Counted from the first letter of the stretch, positions 43,733-53,467 are shown. The stretch: 64,000 bases of DNA from Pseudomonas fluorescens (GCA_902825215.1 LR782234.1:1550001-1614000), one strand, 5' to 3'. Notes: generated from the sequence alone by a model not told the origin. Numbers and translations are program-made.

Positions 43733-44611
43733 ATGATTGCGGGCAGTATGGTGGCACTGGTCACACCCATGGATGCACAAGGGCGTCTTGACTGGGACAG
43801 CCTCAGCAAACTCGTGGACTTCCACCTCAAGAACGGCACCCATGCCATTGTCGCGGTCGGTACTACCGGCGAGTCGGCGACCCTTGATGTAGACGAACAC
43901 ATCGCCGTGATCAAAGCCGTGGTCAAACAGGTTGCCGGGCGCATTCCGGTTATCGCCGGTACTGGCGCCAACTCGACCCGCGAAGCCGTCGAATTGACCC
44001 GCAACGCCAAGGAAGCCGGCGCCGACGCCTGCCTGCTGGTCGTTCCTTATTACAACAAGCCGACTCAGGAAGGTCTGTACCAGCACTTCAAGCACATCGC
44101 TGAAGCGGTCGACATTCCACAGATTCTCTACAACGTTCCCGGCCGCACCTCCTGCGACATGCAGGCCGAGACCGTGATCCGCCTGTCTACCGTGCCGAAC
44201 ATCATCGGTATCAAGGAAGCCACCGGCGACCTGACGCGTGCCAAAGCGATCATCGATGGCGTGAGCAAGGATTTCATCGTGTTGTCCGGTGATGATCCGA
44301 CCGCTGTCGAATTGATCCTGCTGGGCGGCAAAGGCAACATTTCGGTGACCGCCAACGTCGCACCGCGTGAAATGGCCGATCTGTGCGAGGCCGCGCTCAA
44401 GGGCGACGCCGACACCGCACGCGCAATCAACGAAAAACTGATGCCGTTGCACAAAGACCTGTTCATCGAAGCCAACCCGATTCCGGTGAAGTGGGCTCTG
44501 GTCGAAATGGGCCTGATGCACGAAGGCATCCGCCTGCCACTGACCTGGCTGAGCACACCTTGTCACGAAACGCTTCGCACGGCCCTGCGCCAGTGCAGCG
44601 TCCTGGTTTAA
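43733..44611 (+). CDS. dapA: 4-hydroxy-tetrahydrodipicolinate synthase
   Basis: First committed enzyme of lysine/diaminopimelate synthesis, condensing pyruvate with aspartate semialdehyde; 292 residues, TIM barrel. Schiff-base Lys in GIKEATGDL, the Tyr of YNVPGRT, and the Thr pair in [10 protein letters not shown] are all present. ATG 43733 is selected by [13 protein letters not shown], the conserved N-terminus, preceded by AGGAG. Start of the dapA-bamC-MBL-purC run, spacing 17, 6 and 28 bases. Confidence 0.95.
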   Translation: MIAGSMVALVTPMDAQGRLDWDSLSKLVDFHLKNGTHAIVAVGTTGESATLDVDEHIAVIKAVVKQVAGRIPVIAGTGANSTREAVELTRNAKEAGADACLLVVPYYNKPTQEGLYQHFKHIAEAVDIPQILYNVPGRTSCDMQAETVIRLSTVPNIIGIKEATGDLTRAKAIIDGVSKDFIVLSGDDPTAVELILLGGKGNISVTANVAPREMADLCEAALKGDADTARAINEKLMPLHKDLFIEANPIPVKWALVEMGLMHEGIRLPLTWLSTPCHETLRTALRQCSVLV

Positions 44612-44628
44612 TTGAGGAAGTACAACGC

Positions 44629-45744
44629 ATGAAGCGAATGGCCGGACTTTCCGCACTTGCCTTGATTATCTCCAGCACCAGCGGCTGCGGATGGGTCTGG
44701 GGGCCGGAAGGTTATTTCCGCGACCGTGGTAGCGATTACCTGCAAGCGCAACAGACTGCACCGATGCAATTGCCACCGGATGTAAACACTTCCAAGCGTC
44801 TTGATCCGCTGTTGCCGATCCCGCGCAACGTTGCCGATGACACCGCCAAGGGCGAGTACGTCGTGCCGCGCCCGCAGCCGTTGTCTGCCGTGGCCGATGC
44901 CAGCGATTACTCGCTGCAGAAGAGCGGCGACTCGCGTTGGGTCGTGGCCCAGCATCCACCGGCCGAAGTCTGGCCGGTGGCGCTGCAGTTCTTCCAGGAC
45001 AACGGTTTCCGTCTGGATGAACAGCGTCCGCAGACCGGTGAATTCACCACCACCTGGCAGCATTCCGATGAGCTGTCGGCATCGATGGCCAAGCGCCTGA
45101 GCGCGGCCGGTATCGCCAGCGACAGCGAAACCCGTGTGCGGGTACGCATCGAGCCGGGCGTGCAGCGCAACACCAGTGAGATCTACGTGGTGAGCGCCGA
45201 GCGTCCTGCCGGCAGCACGGCTGATGTGGCCTTCACCAACCGTTCGGTCAACACTGGCCTGGACGCTGCGCTGGTCGACGACATGCTCGCGAGCATGAGC
45301 CGTACGTCCGAGAAGGGCGGTTCGGTGTCGATGCTCGCTTCGCGTGATTTCGATGCGCCTAGCCGCGTCAGCCTCAGTGAAGACGGCAGCGGCAACCCGG
45401 TGTTGAACGTCGGCACCGATCTGGATCGTGCCTGGTCGAGCGTTGGCCGTGCACTGGAACAGGGTGAATGGCGCGTTGAGGACATCAACCGCAGCCTGGG
45501 CCTGTACTACATCAACCTGGCCGAAAAAGCCGAGAAGAAAGACGACAAGCCTGGCTTCTTCAGCAGCCTGTTCGGCAGCGCGCCGAGCAAGGAAGAAGTG
45601 GAAGCCCGTGCCGAGCGTTATCAGGTGCGCCTGAGCAAGGTCGGCGAGAACATTCAGGTGACCGTCGAGAAAAACATCAACACCGTCGCGCCAGCTGATG
45701 TGGCGCGTAAAGTGCTGAGCGTGATTCAGGACAATCTGGGCTGA
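44629..45744 (+). CDS. bamC: Outer-membrane assembly lipoprotein BamC
   Basis: Lipoprotein of the BAM complex, 371 residues. Lipobox STSGC with acylated Cys20 after signal MKRMAGLSALALIIS. A long unstructured linker (about 21-100) is followed by two helix-grip domains. ATG 44629 follows a GAGGAAG site; an upstream frame overlapping dapA is not used. Placement after dapA is the normal gammaproteobacterial order. Confidence 0.92.
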   Translation: MKRMAGLSALALIISSTSGCGWVWGPEGYFRDRGSDYLQAQQTAPMQLPPDVNTSKRLDPLLPIPRNVADDTAKGEYVVPRPQPLSAVADASDYSLQKSGDSRWVVAQHPPAEVWPVALQFFQDNGFRLDEQRPQTGEFTTTWQHSDELSASMAKRLSAAGIASDSETRVRVRIEPGVQRNTSEIYVVSAERPAGSTADVAFTNRSVNTGLDAALVDDMLASMSRTSEKGGSVSMLASRDFDAPSRVSLSEDGSGNPVLNVGTDLDRAWSSVGRALEQGEWRVEDINRSLGLYYINLAEKAEKKDDKPGFFSSLFGSAPSKEEVEARAERYQVRLSKVGENIQVTVEKNINTVAPADVARKVLSVIQDNLG

Positions 45745-45750
45745 TCGACC

Positions 45751-46512
45751 ATGCGTTTTGCCGTTCTCGGCAGCGGTAGCCAAGGGAACGGCACGCTGAT
45801 CGCCAGTGCTGATACATACGTGCTGGTAGATTGTGGTTTTTCCCTGCGGGAAACCGAAAAACGCCTGTTGCGCCTGGGTGTTCACCCGACGCAACTGAGC
45901 GCGATACTTGTGACCCACGAACATGCCGACCACGTGCATGGCGTGGGTTTGCTGTCTCGGCGCTACAATCTGCCGGTCTACCTCAGTCGCGGCACACTGC
46001 GCGGGATGCGCAAACCGCTTGAGCCGGCAGGTTTTCTGGCCGGCGGCGAGCAGCTGCAGATCGGTGCACTGAGCGTCGGGGTCATTGCCGTGGCCCATGA
46101 TGCGCAGGAACCGACCCAGTATGTCTTCAGCGATCAGGAACAGCGGCGCTTCGGCCTGCTCACCGACCTGGGTTCGTACTGCGAGCGGGTGCTGGACAAT
46201 TATCGGGACCTCGATGCATTGATGATCGAGTCCAACCATTGCCGCGACATGCTGGCACGCGGTCATTACCCGTACTTCCTCAAGCAACGGGTGGGCGGCG
46301 AGCTGGGACATTTGAACAACCACCAGGCGGCATTCCTGGTGGCCGAGTTGGGCTGGCAGGGCTTGCAACACCTGGTCCTGGCCCATCTGAGCAGCAAGAA
46401 CAACCTGCCGCAGCTGGCCCGGCAATGTTTTGTCGACACCCTCGGGTGCGACCCGGACTGGCTGCAACTGGCCGATCAAGATTCAGGGCTCGACTGGCGC
46501 CACATCGCCTAG
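45751..46512 (+). CDS. MBL-fold metallo-hydrolase (YycJ-like)
   Basis: Metallo-beta-lactamase-fold hydrolase of 253 residues. The zinc motif HxHxDH is VTHEHADHVHG (about 54-64), and further ligands are seen in IAVAHDAQEP and HLSSKNN. Resembles YycJ/WalJ-type hydrolases, possibly nucleases, but the substrate is unknown. It begins 6 bases after bamC and lies before purC in the same operon. Confidence 0.85.
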   Translation: MRFAVLGSGSQGNGTLIASADTYVLVDCGFSLRETEKRLLRLGVHPTQLSAILVTHEHADHVHGVGLLSRRYNLPVYLSRGTLRGMRKPLEPAGFLAGGEQLQIGALSVGVIAVAHDAQEPTQYVFSDQEQRRFGLLTDLGSYCERVLDNYRDLDALMIESNHCRDMLARGHYPYFLKQRVGGELGHLNNHQAAFLVAELGWQGLQHLVLAHLSSKNNLPQLARQCFVDTLGCDPDWLQLADQDSGLDWRHIA

Positions 46513-46540
46513 CCCATCTACTTAGCAAGCGGAGCCCATC

Positions 46541-47254
46541 ATGGAAAAACGTGAAGAACTCTACCGCGGCAAAGCCAAATCGGTTTACAAGACCGACGAC
46601 GCTGACCGCTTGATCCTGCTGTTTCGCAACGACACCTCGGCGTTCGACGGCAAGCGCATCGAGCAGCTCGACCGCAAAGGCATGGTCAACAACAAGTTCA
46701 ACGCTTTCATCATGCAGAAACTCGAAGCGGCCGGTATCCCGACCCAATTCGACAAACTGCTGGGCGACAACGAATGCCTGGTGAAGAAACTCGACATGAT
46801 TCCAGTCGAGTGCGTCGTGCGTAACTACGCCGCCGGCAGCCTGGTCAAGCGTCTCGGCGTCGAAGAGGGCATGAAGCTCAACCCTTATACCTTCGAGCTG
46901 TTCCTGAAGAACGACGCCAAGGGCGACCCGTTCATCAATGAATCCCATGTCGTGGCATTCGGTTGGGGCACCGCCGAGCAACTGGCGCGTATGAAAGAGC
47001 TGTCGCTGAAGGTCAACGATGTGCTGACCAAGCTGTTCGACGACGCAGGTCTGCTGCTGGTCGACTTCAAGCTTGAATTCGGCGTGTTCAGCGACGGCTC
47101 AATCGTCCTCGGCGACGAATTCAGCCCGGACGGCTGCCGTCTGTGGGACAAGGACACCAAGAAGAAGATGGACAAGGACCGCTTCCGCCAGGGCCTCGGT
47201 GACGTCATCGAAGCCTACGAAGAAGTCGCCAATCGTCTGGGTGTACCGCTTTAA
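46541..47254 (+). CDS. purC: SAICAR synthetase
   Basis: Purine synthesis enzyme ligating aspartate to CAIR with ATP; 237 residues, the normal bacterial length. Motifs: [14 protein letters not shown] (ATP site), [24 protein letters not shown] and LVDFKLEFG. The [16 protein letters not shown] end is typical. ATG 46541 has a CGGAG site. Followed by tRNA-Ser after 83 bases. Confidence 0.96.
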   Translation: MEKREELYRGKAKSVYKTDDADRLILLFRNDTSAFDGKRIEQLDRKGMVNNKFNAFIMQKLEAAGIPTQFDKLLGDNECLVKKLDMIPVECVVRNYAAGSLVKRLGVEEGMKLNPYTFELFLKNDAKGDPFINESHVVAFGWGTAEQLARMKELSLKVNDVLTKLFDDAGLLLVDFKLEFGVFSDGSIVLGDEFSPDGCRLWDKDTKKKMDKDRFRQGLGDVIEAYEEVANRLGVPL

Positions 47255-47337
47255 TCGACGCAAGCATCTGATAGCACGAAGAAAATTTCGAAAGAGGGTT
47301 TGCTTTCGGTAAAAGTGTTGTTATGATGCGCGCCGTT

Positions 47338-47427
47338 GGAGAGATGCCAGAGTGGCCGAATGGGACGGATTCGAAATCCGTTGTACCTTCACCGGTACCT
47401 AGGGTTCGAATCCCTATCTCTCCGCCA
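47338..47427 (+). tRNA. tRNA-Ser (anticodon CGA)
   Basis: Acceptor GGAGAGA / TCTCTCC, D arm AGTGGCCGAATGGG, anticodon stem GGATT/AATCC around loop with CGA, long variable arm TACCTTCACCGGTA as in class II tRNAs, T arm GGGTTCGAATCCC and encoded CCA. 90 nt with CCA. Confidence 0.95.
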
Positions 47428-47435
47428 TTACATAG

Positions 47436-47472
47436 AAAAAGCCCCGTAGGTGAAAATCTACGGGGCTTTTTT
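47436..47472 (+). terminator. Terminator after tRNA-Ser
   Basis: AGCCCCGTAG pairs with CTACGGGGCT around a short loop, followed by TTTTTTG. It begins 9 bases after the CCA end. Confidence 0.92.
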
Positions 47473-47600
47473 GTTTTCGATGTCTCAAGAGTTTCCGAGC
47501 GAGAGCGGACAAAGAGTCTGGGAATCGGTCGCCCCGTAAAAAATCCTGTGACCTTGTCTGCCATTACGCAACGACTCGCTCCGTTGCCCGGTGCGCATTA

Positions 47601-47643
47601 AAGCCCTGCAGACGATTATTTGTCTGCAGGGTTTCTTCTTTTT
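47601..47643 (+). terminator. Possible terminator facing DUF1508 gene
   Basis: CCCTGCAGAC at 47604-47613 pairs with GTCTGCAGGG at 47622-47631, followed by TTTCTTCTTTTT. It lies in the otherwise gene-free interval between the tRNA terminator and the minus-strand DUF1508 gene, whose end it also faces. Confidence 0.55.
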
Positions 47644-47673
47644 ACGGGGACGAATCTCAACAGAACCGAGGCT

Positions 47674-47865
47674 TCAAATCTCCTTCACCGGCGTCTCCCC
47701 CTGCACCGCCTTGATCAACCCGATCACATGCAGACAATCCGCCTTGTTCACATAAGACTCGCCGCTGGCGATGGTCTCGTGGTTGCCTGCTCTCAGTCTC
47801 CAGCGCCATTGTCCCTGGCCGGTGCGGGGTGTGCCTCTGGATTGCCTGTAAATCTCGAAGTACAT
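47674..47865 (-). CDS. DUF1508 (UPF0339/YegP) family protein
   Basis: A 63-residue protein consisting of a single DUF1508 repeat: MYFEIYRQSR at the start, then QWRWRLRAGNHETIASGE and a C-terminal VNKADCLHVIGLIK block. The conserved QWRWRL and ASGESY strands place it in the YegP family, short proteins with an alpha-beta fold and no known function. It stands alone between terminator-like hairpins and the gtr-like cluster, on the opposite strand. Confidence 0.82.
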   Translation of the reverse strand: MYFEIYRQSRGTPRTGQGQWRWRLRAGNHETIASGESYVNKADCLHVIGLIKAVQGETPVKEI

Positions 47866-48142
47866 TCAGTTCGCTCCATGCGATTTAGATGTGCGTCAGT
47901 CGGTGTGGCGCATCGTCGCAAGCCTAGCGCAGACGGTTTTTTTGGCTATCGGACATTTGTTTCCAATCGTTGGCAGATGTTTCCGAGGGGTGCGGACTAG
48001 AGCGGGGGATAGGCGTCCGGATTGGCCGATATGCCGCTGTTTGCTTGTTGCAACGCTGCCAGCGCTACTGCTTAATACGGGACGGCTCATGGCGTCGAAA
48101 CTGATCGGCGACCGACAAACACTATAAAAAAGAGCACTCCCT

Positions 48143-49108
48143 TTGACTGAGCACGGAACGCAACAGGCCGCGCAGGTGACGTTATCGCTGGTGGTCCCGG
48201 TTTTCAACGAAGAGGACAGCCTCGACACCTTTCTGCGGCGGATCAATGAAGTCTTCCAGCAGCAATCGTTGATTGACCTTGAACTGGTGTTCGTCAACGA
48301 CGGCAGCACCGATGCCACCCTTGAGCGTTTGCTCGGGCATCAGCGGCATGACCCGCGCCTGCGCATCGTTGATTTGAGTCGCAACTTCGGTAAAGAGGCG
48401 GCGTTGTCTGCCGGCCTGCAGATCGCGGGCGGGCAAATTGTCGTGCCGATCGATGCCGATCTGCAGGACCCGCCGGAAGTCATCCTGCCAATGATCGAGC
48501 GTTGGCGCGAAGGTTATGAAGTCGTGCTGGGGCATCGTGTCAGTCGCCGCAGTGACACCTGGGCCAAGCAGACGTCAGCGCATTGGTTCTATCGCCTGCA
48601 CAACCGGATCGCCGAACAGCCGTTACCCGAGAATGTCGGCGATTTTCGTCTGATGGATCGCTGCGTGGTCGATGCCTTGCTGACGTTGCCCGAATCCCGG
48701 CGCTTCATGAAGGGCTTGTTCGCCTGGGTCGGTTTTCGCACCACCCACGTCGACTATGAACGCCCTGAGCGCGTAGCGGGGCAGAGCAAGTTCAACGGCT
48801 GGAGGCTGTGGAATTTCGCGCTTGAAGGCATCACCAGTTTCAGTACCGAGCCGCTGCGTGTCTGGACGTATGTGGGCGCGGCGGTGTCGCTGGTATCGTT
48901 CGCCTTCGCCATTTTCATTGTTTTACGCACATTGATTCATGGCGTCGACATGCCCGGTTACGCGTCGCTGATGGTTGCCGTGACCTTTCTTGGCGGCTTG
49001 CAATTGATCGGCATCGGCGTGCTCGGTGAGTACCTGGGCCGCACCTATATCGAATCCAAACGCCGGCCGGTTTTTCTGGTGCGTCGCGTCTACGACCCCA
49101 AGGGCTGA
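48143..49108 (+). CDS. GT2 glycosyltransferase, GtrB/bactoprenol glucosyltransferase type
   Basis: Inner-membrane glycosyltransferase (321 residues) that loads a sugar on undecaprenyl phosphate. GT-A domain: VVPVFNEEDSL, NDGSTDAT, DADLQDPPEVI and GDFRLMDR. Two C-terminal helices lie at about 233-257 and 270-292. TTG 48143 is the only workable start near the domain, as an in-frame stop lies 18 bases upstream; GTG 48176 is possible but would clip the first strand. First gene of a four-gene gtr-like cluster. Confidence 0.85.
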   Translation: MTEHGTQQAAQVTLSLVVPVFNEEDSLDTFLRRINEVFQQQSLIDLELVFVNDGSTDATLERLLGHQRHDPRLRIVDLSRNFGKEAALSAGLQIAGGQIVVPIDADLQDPPEVILPMIERWREGYEVVLGHRVSRRSDTWAKQTSAHWFYRLHNRIAEQPLPENVGDFRLMDRCVVDALLTLPESRRFMKGLFAWVGFRTTHVDYERPERVAGQSKFNGWRLWNFALEGITSFSTEPLRVWTYVGAAVSLVSFAFAIFIVLRTLIHGVDMPGYASLMVAVTFLGGLQLIGIGVLGEYLGRTYIESKRRPVFLVRRVYDPKG

Positions 49109-49111
49109 CAC

Positions 49112-49822
49112 ATGGATCTCAAGGAAACCGACATCCTCGGCGACAGCATCAATGAGCACTGGTATTACAGCTCCAAGGCAGCGGCCACGCGACGCTTGCT
49201 TGGCGACGGGCCGATCCAGCGGATCCTCGATGTGGGCGCCGGCTCGGGTTTTTTCTCGCACCACCTGCTGACCCACACGCAGGCGCGCGAAGCGTGGTGC
49301 GTCGACATCAGTTACCCCGCCGACTCCAGCGGTGCTGTCGCTGGCAAGCCGGTGCATTATCGCCGTGACATCGACCACGTCGACGCCGATCTGGTGCTGC
49401 TGATGGACGTGCTCGAACATGTCGACGACGACCTCGGCCTGCTTAATATGTATGTCGACAAAGTGCCGTCGGGCAGTCGCTTTCTGATGACCGTGCCGGC
49501 GTTCCAGTTCCTGTGGAGCGGTCACGACGACTTTCTCGAACACAAGCGCCGTTACACCCTGGCGCAGTTCGAAACTCTGGCGCGCGATGCCGGTTTGACG
49601 GTGCAGCGCGGTGCCTATTATTTCGGCGCGGTGTTTCCGATTGCCGCAGCGTTGCGCTTGCTACCGCAGGGTGCTCAGGCGCAACCGCCGCGCTCGCAAC
49701 TCAAGCGGCATCACCCGCTGGTCAACATGTTGCTCAAGACGCTTTGCAGCCTCGAGTTGTCACTGATGGGGATGAATCGGCTGGCGGGTCTGAGCGTATT
49801 TGTACTGGCGCAGAAACCGTGA
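49112..49822 (+). CDS. Class I SAM-dependent methyltransferase
   Basis: 236-residue methyltransferase. SAM motif I is LDVGAGSGFFSHHLL (about 31-45). LLMDVLEHVDDD is the post-I acidic block. A GSRFLMTVPAFQFLW region is followed by HDDFLEHKRRYTL, as seen in methyltransferases of polysaccharide clusters. The C-terminal part carries hydrophobic, perhaps membrane-associated stretches. Starts 3 bases after the glycosyltransferase stop and overlaps gtrA by 4 nt. Substrate, perhaps a glycan or lipid-linked sugar, is not known. Confidence 0.82.
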   Translation: MDLKETDILGDSINEHWYYSSKAAATRRLLGDGPIQRILDVGAGSGFFSHHLLTHTQAREAWCVDISYPADSSGAVAGKPVHYRRDIDHVDADLVLLMDVLEHVDDDLGLLNMYVDKVPSGSRFLMTVPAFQFLWSGHDDFLEHKRRYTLAQFETLARDAGLTVQRGAYYFGAVFPIAAALRLLPQGAQAQPPRSQLKRHHPLVNMLLKTLCSLELSLMGMNRLAGLSVFVLAQKP

Positions 49823-50205
49823 CCCCAGGCGAAAGAGCCGCGTTTATCCAGCGTGGCGTGCGCTTTGCTGTGACCGGTTTGTGCGTCACGGCCTTGCATG
49901 CGTTGGTCGCGATCGCGTTCATCAACTTCATCAGCCCTTTACCGCCCTTGGCCAACGGCGTGGCGTTCGCCGTGGCAACGGTCGTGTCGTATGTGGTCAA
50001 CACCACCTGGAGCTTCTCGGCGCGGTTACATGGCCGAACCCTGCTGCGTTTCCTGCTGGTATCGATCGGCGGATTTTTCCTGGCAATGCTGGTCGCCTGG
50101 GCGGCGCAAATGGCGGGGCTGCATTACTCGCTGGGCATCGTGGCGGTAGCGCTGACGATTCCCGCTTTCACGTTCGTGCTGCATAACTTCTGGACGTACC
50201 GATGA
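49819..50205 (+). CDS. GtrA family flippase-like membrane protein
   Basis: 128-residue protein with four membrane helices (about 14-34, 37-60, 72-94 and 100-122), matching GtrA, the proposed flippase for undecaprenyl-linked sugar. GTG 49819 is chosen: it starts inside the methyltransferase stop (GTGA), gives family length, and no ATG fits. Typical endings: YVVNTTWSFSAR and FVLHNFWTYR. Translationally coupled to both neighbours (4-nt overlaps). Confidence 0.85.
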   Translation: MTPGERAAFIQRGVRFAVTGLCVTALHALVAIAFINFISPLPPLANGVAFAVATVVSYVVNTTWSFSARLHGRTLLRFLLVSIGGFFLAMLVAWAAQMAGLHYSLGIVAVALTIPAFTFVLHNFWTYR

Positions 50206-52298
50206 GGGAATTGAACAAGCATCCGACCCTCGCGTTACTGCCGCTGTTACTGGGCGTGCTGGCCTTTTTTCTGGTGATCGGCCCGCGCGCACTGGACCCG
50301 CAGAATATCGCCTGGCTCAAGGACGGCGATCCGGCGACGCATTATCTGGGCTGGGTAAATTTCCGTCATGGACCGTGGACGTTTCCGCTCGGGCTCAATC
50401 CGTCTTATGGACTGGAGCTGGGCAGTGCGGTGATCTTTTCCGATTCCAATCCGCTGTTGGCAATACTGTTCAAAACCCTGAATGGCTGGTTGCCCGAGAC
50501 GTTTCAGTATTTCGGCTTATGGTTGTTGGCCTGTTTTGTCCTGCAGGCCTGGTTCGGCTGGAAATTGCTCGGACTTATCACCGATAACGCCGCGCTGCGC
50601 CTGTTGGGTTGCGGATTATTGGTGTTTTCGCCGCCGATGTTCTTGCGCACCGGGGGGCACCTGTCGCTTGTCGCGCACTTTCTGATTCTCGCCGCGTTGT
50701 ATCTGGCCTTGCATCCGGCACTTGAGCGGCGTCGCCTGGCCTGGGGGACCTTGCTCGGCGCGACGGCATTGGTGCATGCCTATTTATTAGTGATGGTGGC
50801 GTTGATCTGGGTGGCTGATCTGTTCGGTAAAGTCGTGGCTGGCAAGCTGAGTCGGCGTCGGGGGCTGATCGAGTTCGCTGGCGTGTTTGCGCTGGTCAGC
50901 GTGTGTTGCTGGCAGGCGGGCTATTTCAGCATTGTCGACGGGGCGGGCGGCGGTGGTTTCGGCTGGTATCGGATGAACCTGCTCGCCCTGTTCGATGCGG
51001 ACGGCTGGTCGTACGTGTTGCCGGGCTTCGCCAAGCGTGGTGGCGACTACGAAGGTTTCAACTATCTGGGCCTCGGTGTGTTGATGCTGTTGCCGTTGGC
51101 AACGATTGCGCTGTGGCAAAGGAACATCAGCCTGAAGTCGATACTGCTGCGTTGGCCCTGGCTGCTGTTGGCAATGGTCGGGCTGACCGTGTTTGCGCTG
51201 TCCAATCAGATCGGCGTTGGCGCACACACCTTCAGTTATCCGCTGCCGAAAACCATCGAAGGGCTGGCGAGCATTTTCCGCGCTTCGGGACGGATGTTCT
51301 GGCCTGTCTTCTACACCTTGGTATTGCTGGTGATCTATCTGATTGTGCGTGGATACCGGGCGCCAATCGCGATCGGCTTGCTGGCCGTGGCGTTGACCGC
51401 ACAGGTCACCGACACAAGTATTGCCTGGCAGGGGCTGCGCGCGACCAAAATGCTGCCGCCGTCCTCGGTCTGGACCAGCCCGATGCGCGACCCGTTCTGG
51501 GAAAGCGCCGCAGCCCACTACAAGAACATCCGCGCCCTGATGCCGAAAAACCAGTCAGATCAATGGCAGCCCATTGCCTGGTTTGCCGCGACGCATGGCT
51601 TGAGCACCGATGCCGTGTATATGGGGCGCATGAGCCCCAAGGCACTCGACCACGCTCAGCGCGATGCACAACGCCGGCTGACTTCCGGAGAATATGCCGC
51701 CGACTCGCTGTACATCCTCGACGATGACGCACTGGATCTGGCGGTCAAGAGTGTGCGCAGCGAGAACGATCTGCTGACCCGCGTCGACGACTTTATCGTG
51801 CTGGCACCAGGCTGGAAGCGTTGCGAACAATGCCTGCCAATGGTCGATGAGGGGCGCTCGATGTCGGCGCTGCCCTTGAGTCGACCGGGGTTGGTGCAAT
51901 TGTTCAATCGCAACAGCCGGCAGTTGCTCAAGGGCTGGGCCGCGCCGGAAAGCTGGGGGACCTGGAGTGAAGGGCAGGAGGCGCAAATCGCTGTGCGTGT
52001 TGCGCCACAGAGTACGGCGATCGTCATGGACGTGCTCGCGTTCGTCATGCCGCCCCGGTTGACTCAGCGGGTCATCGTCAGCATCGATGGGGCTGAAGCC
52101 TTGTCAACGCGCCTGACCCAAGTGCAAGACAACGTGCTGGAAATTCCGCTCAGTGCAGCGGTCCAGGACAAATTGAAAAATGGCCAGCCGTTGATCCTGC
52201 AGATCCATTTGCCGGACGCGACCAGTCCGCGAAACCTTGGCTTGAACGATGACGCGCGCGTGATGGGGCTGGGCCTGAAATCACTGACCGTCCGTTGA
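50202..52298 (+). CDS. DUF6311 multi-spanning membrane protein
   Basis: 698-residue membrane protein. About ten to eleven helices fill residues 10-400, with an Asp-containing first loop (WLKDGDPATHYLGW) of the sort seen in GT-C glycosyltransferases. A periplasmic C-terminal domain of about 280 residues follows. The domain is known as DUF6311 and is found in gtr-like loci. It probably transfers the lipid-linked sugar to a periplasmic acceptor, as the final 'gtrX' member; this is inference. ATGA overlap with gtrA. Confidence 0.75.
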   Translation: MRELNKHPTLALLPLLLGVLAFFLVIGPRALDPQNIAWLKDGDPATHYLGWVNFRHGPWTFPLGLNPSYGLELGSAVIFSDSNPLLAILFKTLNGWLPETFQYFGLWLLACFVLQAWFGWKLLGLITDNAALRLLGCGLLVFSPPMFLRTGGHLSLVAHFLILAALYLALHPALERRRLAWGTLLGATALVHAYLLVMVALIWVADLFGKVVAGKLSRRRGLIEFAGVFALVSVCCWQAGYFSIVDGAGGGGFGWYRMNLLALFDADGWSYVLPGFAKRGGDYEGFNYLGLGVLMLLPLATIALWQRNISLKSILLRWPWLLLAMVGLTVFALSNQIGVGAHTFSYPLPKTIEGLASIFRASGRMFWPVFYTLVLLVIYLIVRGYRAPIAIGLLAVALTAQVTDTSIAWQGLRATKMLPPSSVWTSPMRDPFWESAAAHYKNIRALMPKNQSDQWQPIAWFAATHGLSTDAVYMGRMSPKALDHAQRDAQRRLTSGEYAADSLYILDDDALDLAVKSVRSENDLLTRVDDFIVLAPGWKRCEQCLPMVDEGRSMSALPLSRPGLVQLFNRNSRQLLKGWAAPESWGTWSEGQEAQIAVRVAPQSTAIVMDVLAFVMPPRLTQRVIVSIDGAEALSTRLTQVQDNVLEIPLSAAVQDKLKNGQPLILQIHLPDATSPRNLGLNDDARVMGLGLKSLTVR

Positions 52299-52383
52299 AT
52301 TGCGTTTGTTGCGAAAACGTTGATGGACGCCGGGCTCGGCGTCTTTCTACACTGCCCGCATTCCGGGGAGCAGGGGGCAATGG

Positions 52384-53304
52384 ATGAACCGCAATGAACT
52401 TCGCAAGGCCGATATCAACCTGATGGTGGTCTTCGAGACCTTGATGCTCGAACGCAACGTGACCCGGGCGGCGGAGAAACTGTTTCTCGGCCAGCCGACC
52501 ATCAGCTCGGCGCTCAACCGCCTGCGCACGATGCTCAACGATCCGCTGTTCATCCGCGTCGGTCACCGCATGGAGCCGACGGCCCGCGCCGAAGATATCT
52601 TCCGTTATTTGAAACCGGCGCTGGATTCGCTGTCGGTGGCGCTGAGCCTGACCCGCGATTTCGACCCGGCCGTGAGCACCATGACCTTTCGCATCGGCCT
52701 GTCCGATGACGTCGAGTTCGGCCTGCTGCCGCCGCTGTTGCGAGCGCTACGCCAGGAAGCACCCAACGTGGTGTTCGTGGTGCAACACGCCGATTACTGG
52801 CGGATTCCCGATCTGCTCGCGGCGGGCGATATCACCGTTGGCATCAGCCAGACCCGCGGCCTGCCGGCCAACGCCAAGCGCAAATTACTGCGACACATCC
52901 AGCCGAGCATTCTGCGCGCCGATGCCAGCGATACGCCGCTGACCCTGGATGAATATTGCGCGCGTCCGCATGTCCTGGTCTCGCACACGGCGAACGTCAG
53001 TGGCTACGCTGACGAGTGGCTGGCGGAGCTGGGTCGCACGCGCCAGGTGGTGTTATCGGTGCCGCAATACAGCGCGTTGCCGGCGCTGCTGGCCGGTACG
53101 GACCTGATCGCCAGCCTGCCGGATTACACCGCGGCGGCGATGGCTGCGTCTGGATTGCTGTTCCAGGAGCCGTTTCCATTCAAGACACCCATGCTGGACC
53201 TGTCGATGGTCTGGCTCAGCCACGTCGACAGCGATCCGGCCGAGCGCTGGTTGCGTTCGCGGCTGGAAGCCTTCATGAGCGAACGGCCACAAAACCCGCT
53301 CTGA
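52384..53304 (+). CDS. LysR-type transcriptional regulator
   Basis: 306 residues. N-terminal winged helix (about 8-67, NVTRAAEKLFLGQPTISSALNRLR), linker helix and the periplasmic-binding-like effector domain (about 95-300). Its target is unknown. It is downstream of the gtr-like cluster (85-base gap), on the same strand but probably with its own promoter. A REPIN follows. Confidence 0.88.
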   Translation: MNRNELRKADINLMVVFETLMLERNVTRAAEKLFLGQPTISSALNRLRTMLNDPLFIRVGHRMEPTARAEDIFRYLKPALDSLSVALSLTRDFDPAVSTMTFRIGLSDDVEFGLLPPLLRALRQEAPNVVFVVQHADYWRIPDLLAAGDITVGISQTRGLPANAKRKLLRHIQPSILRADASDTPLTLDEYCARPHVLVSHTANVSGYADEWLAELGRTRQVVLSVPQYSALPALLAGTDLIASLPDYTAAAMAASGLLFQEPFPFKTPMLDLSMVWLSHVDSDPAERWLRSRLEAFMSERPQNPL

Positions 53305-53314
53305 TAAACATACC

Positions 53315-53406
53315 CCTGTACGAGTGAGCCTGCTCGCGATAGCGGTGTGTCATTCAGCATAAGTGTTGCCTGACACACCGCGATCGCGAGCAGGCTCACT
53401 CCTACA
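53315..53406. repeat. REPIN, GTGAGCC variant of type A
   Basis: GAGTGAGCCTGCTCGCGATA at the left and TCGCGAGCAGGCTCACTCCT at the right, around a spacer containing CATAAGTGTTGCCTGACACA. The spacer is almost identical to that of the copy at 56235-56313. Confidence 0.88.
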
Positions 53407-53467
53407 AAAGCTTAGGTGTGACTGTGGTATATGTACCGCCCCACGCCCCACTGACCGGAGACCCGCG

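Noticed and set aside
47255..47337. Possible small gene between purC and tRNA-Ser
   Set aside because: Only 83 bases, AT-rich, and best explained as the tRNA promoter.
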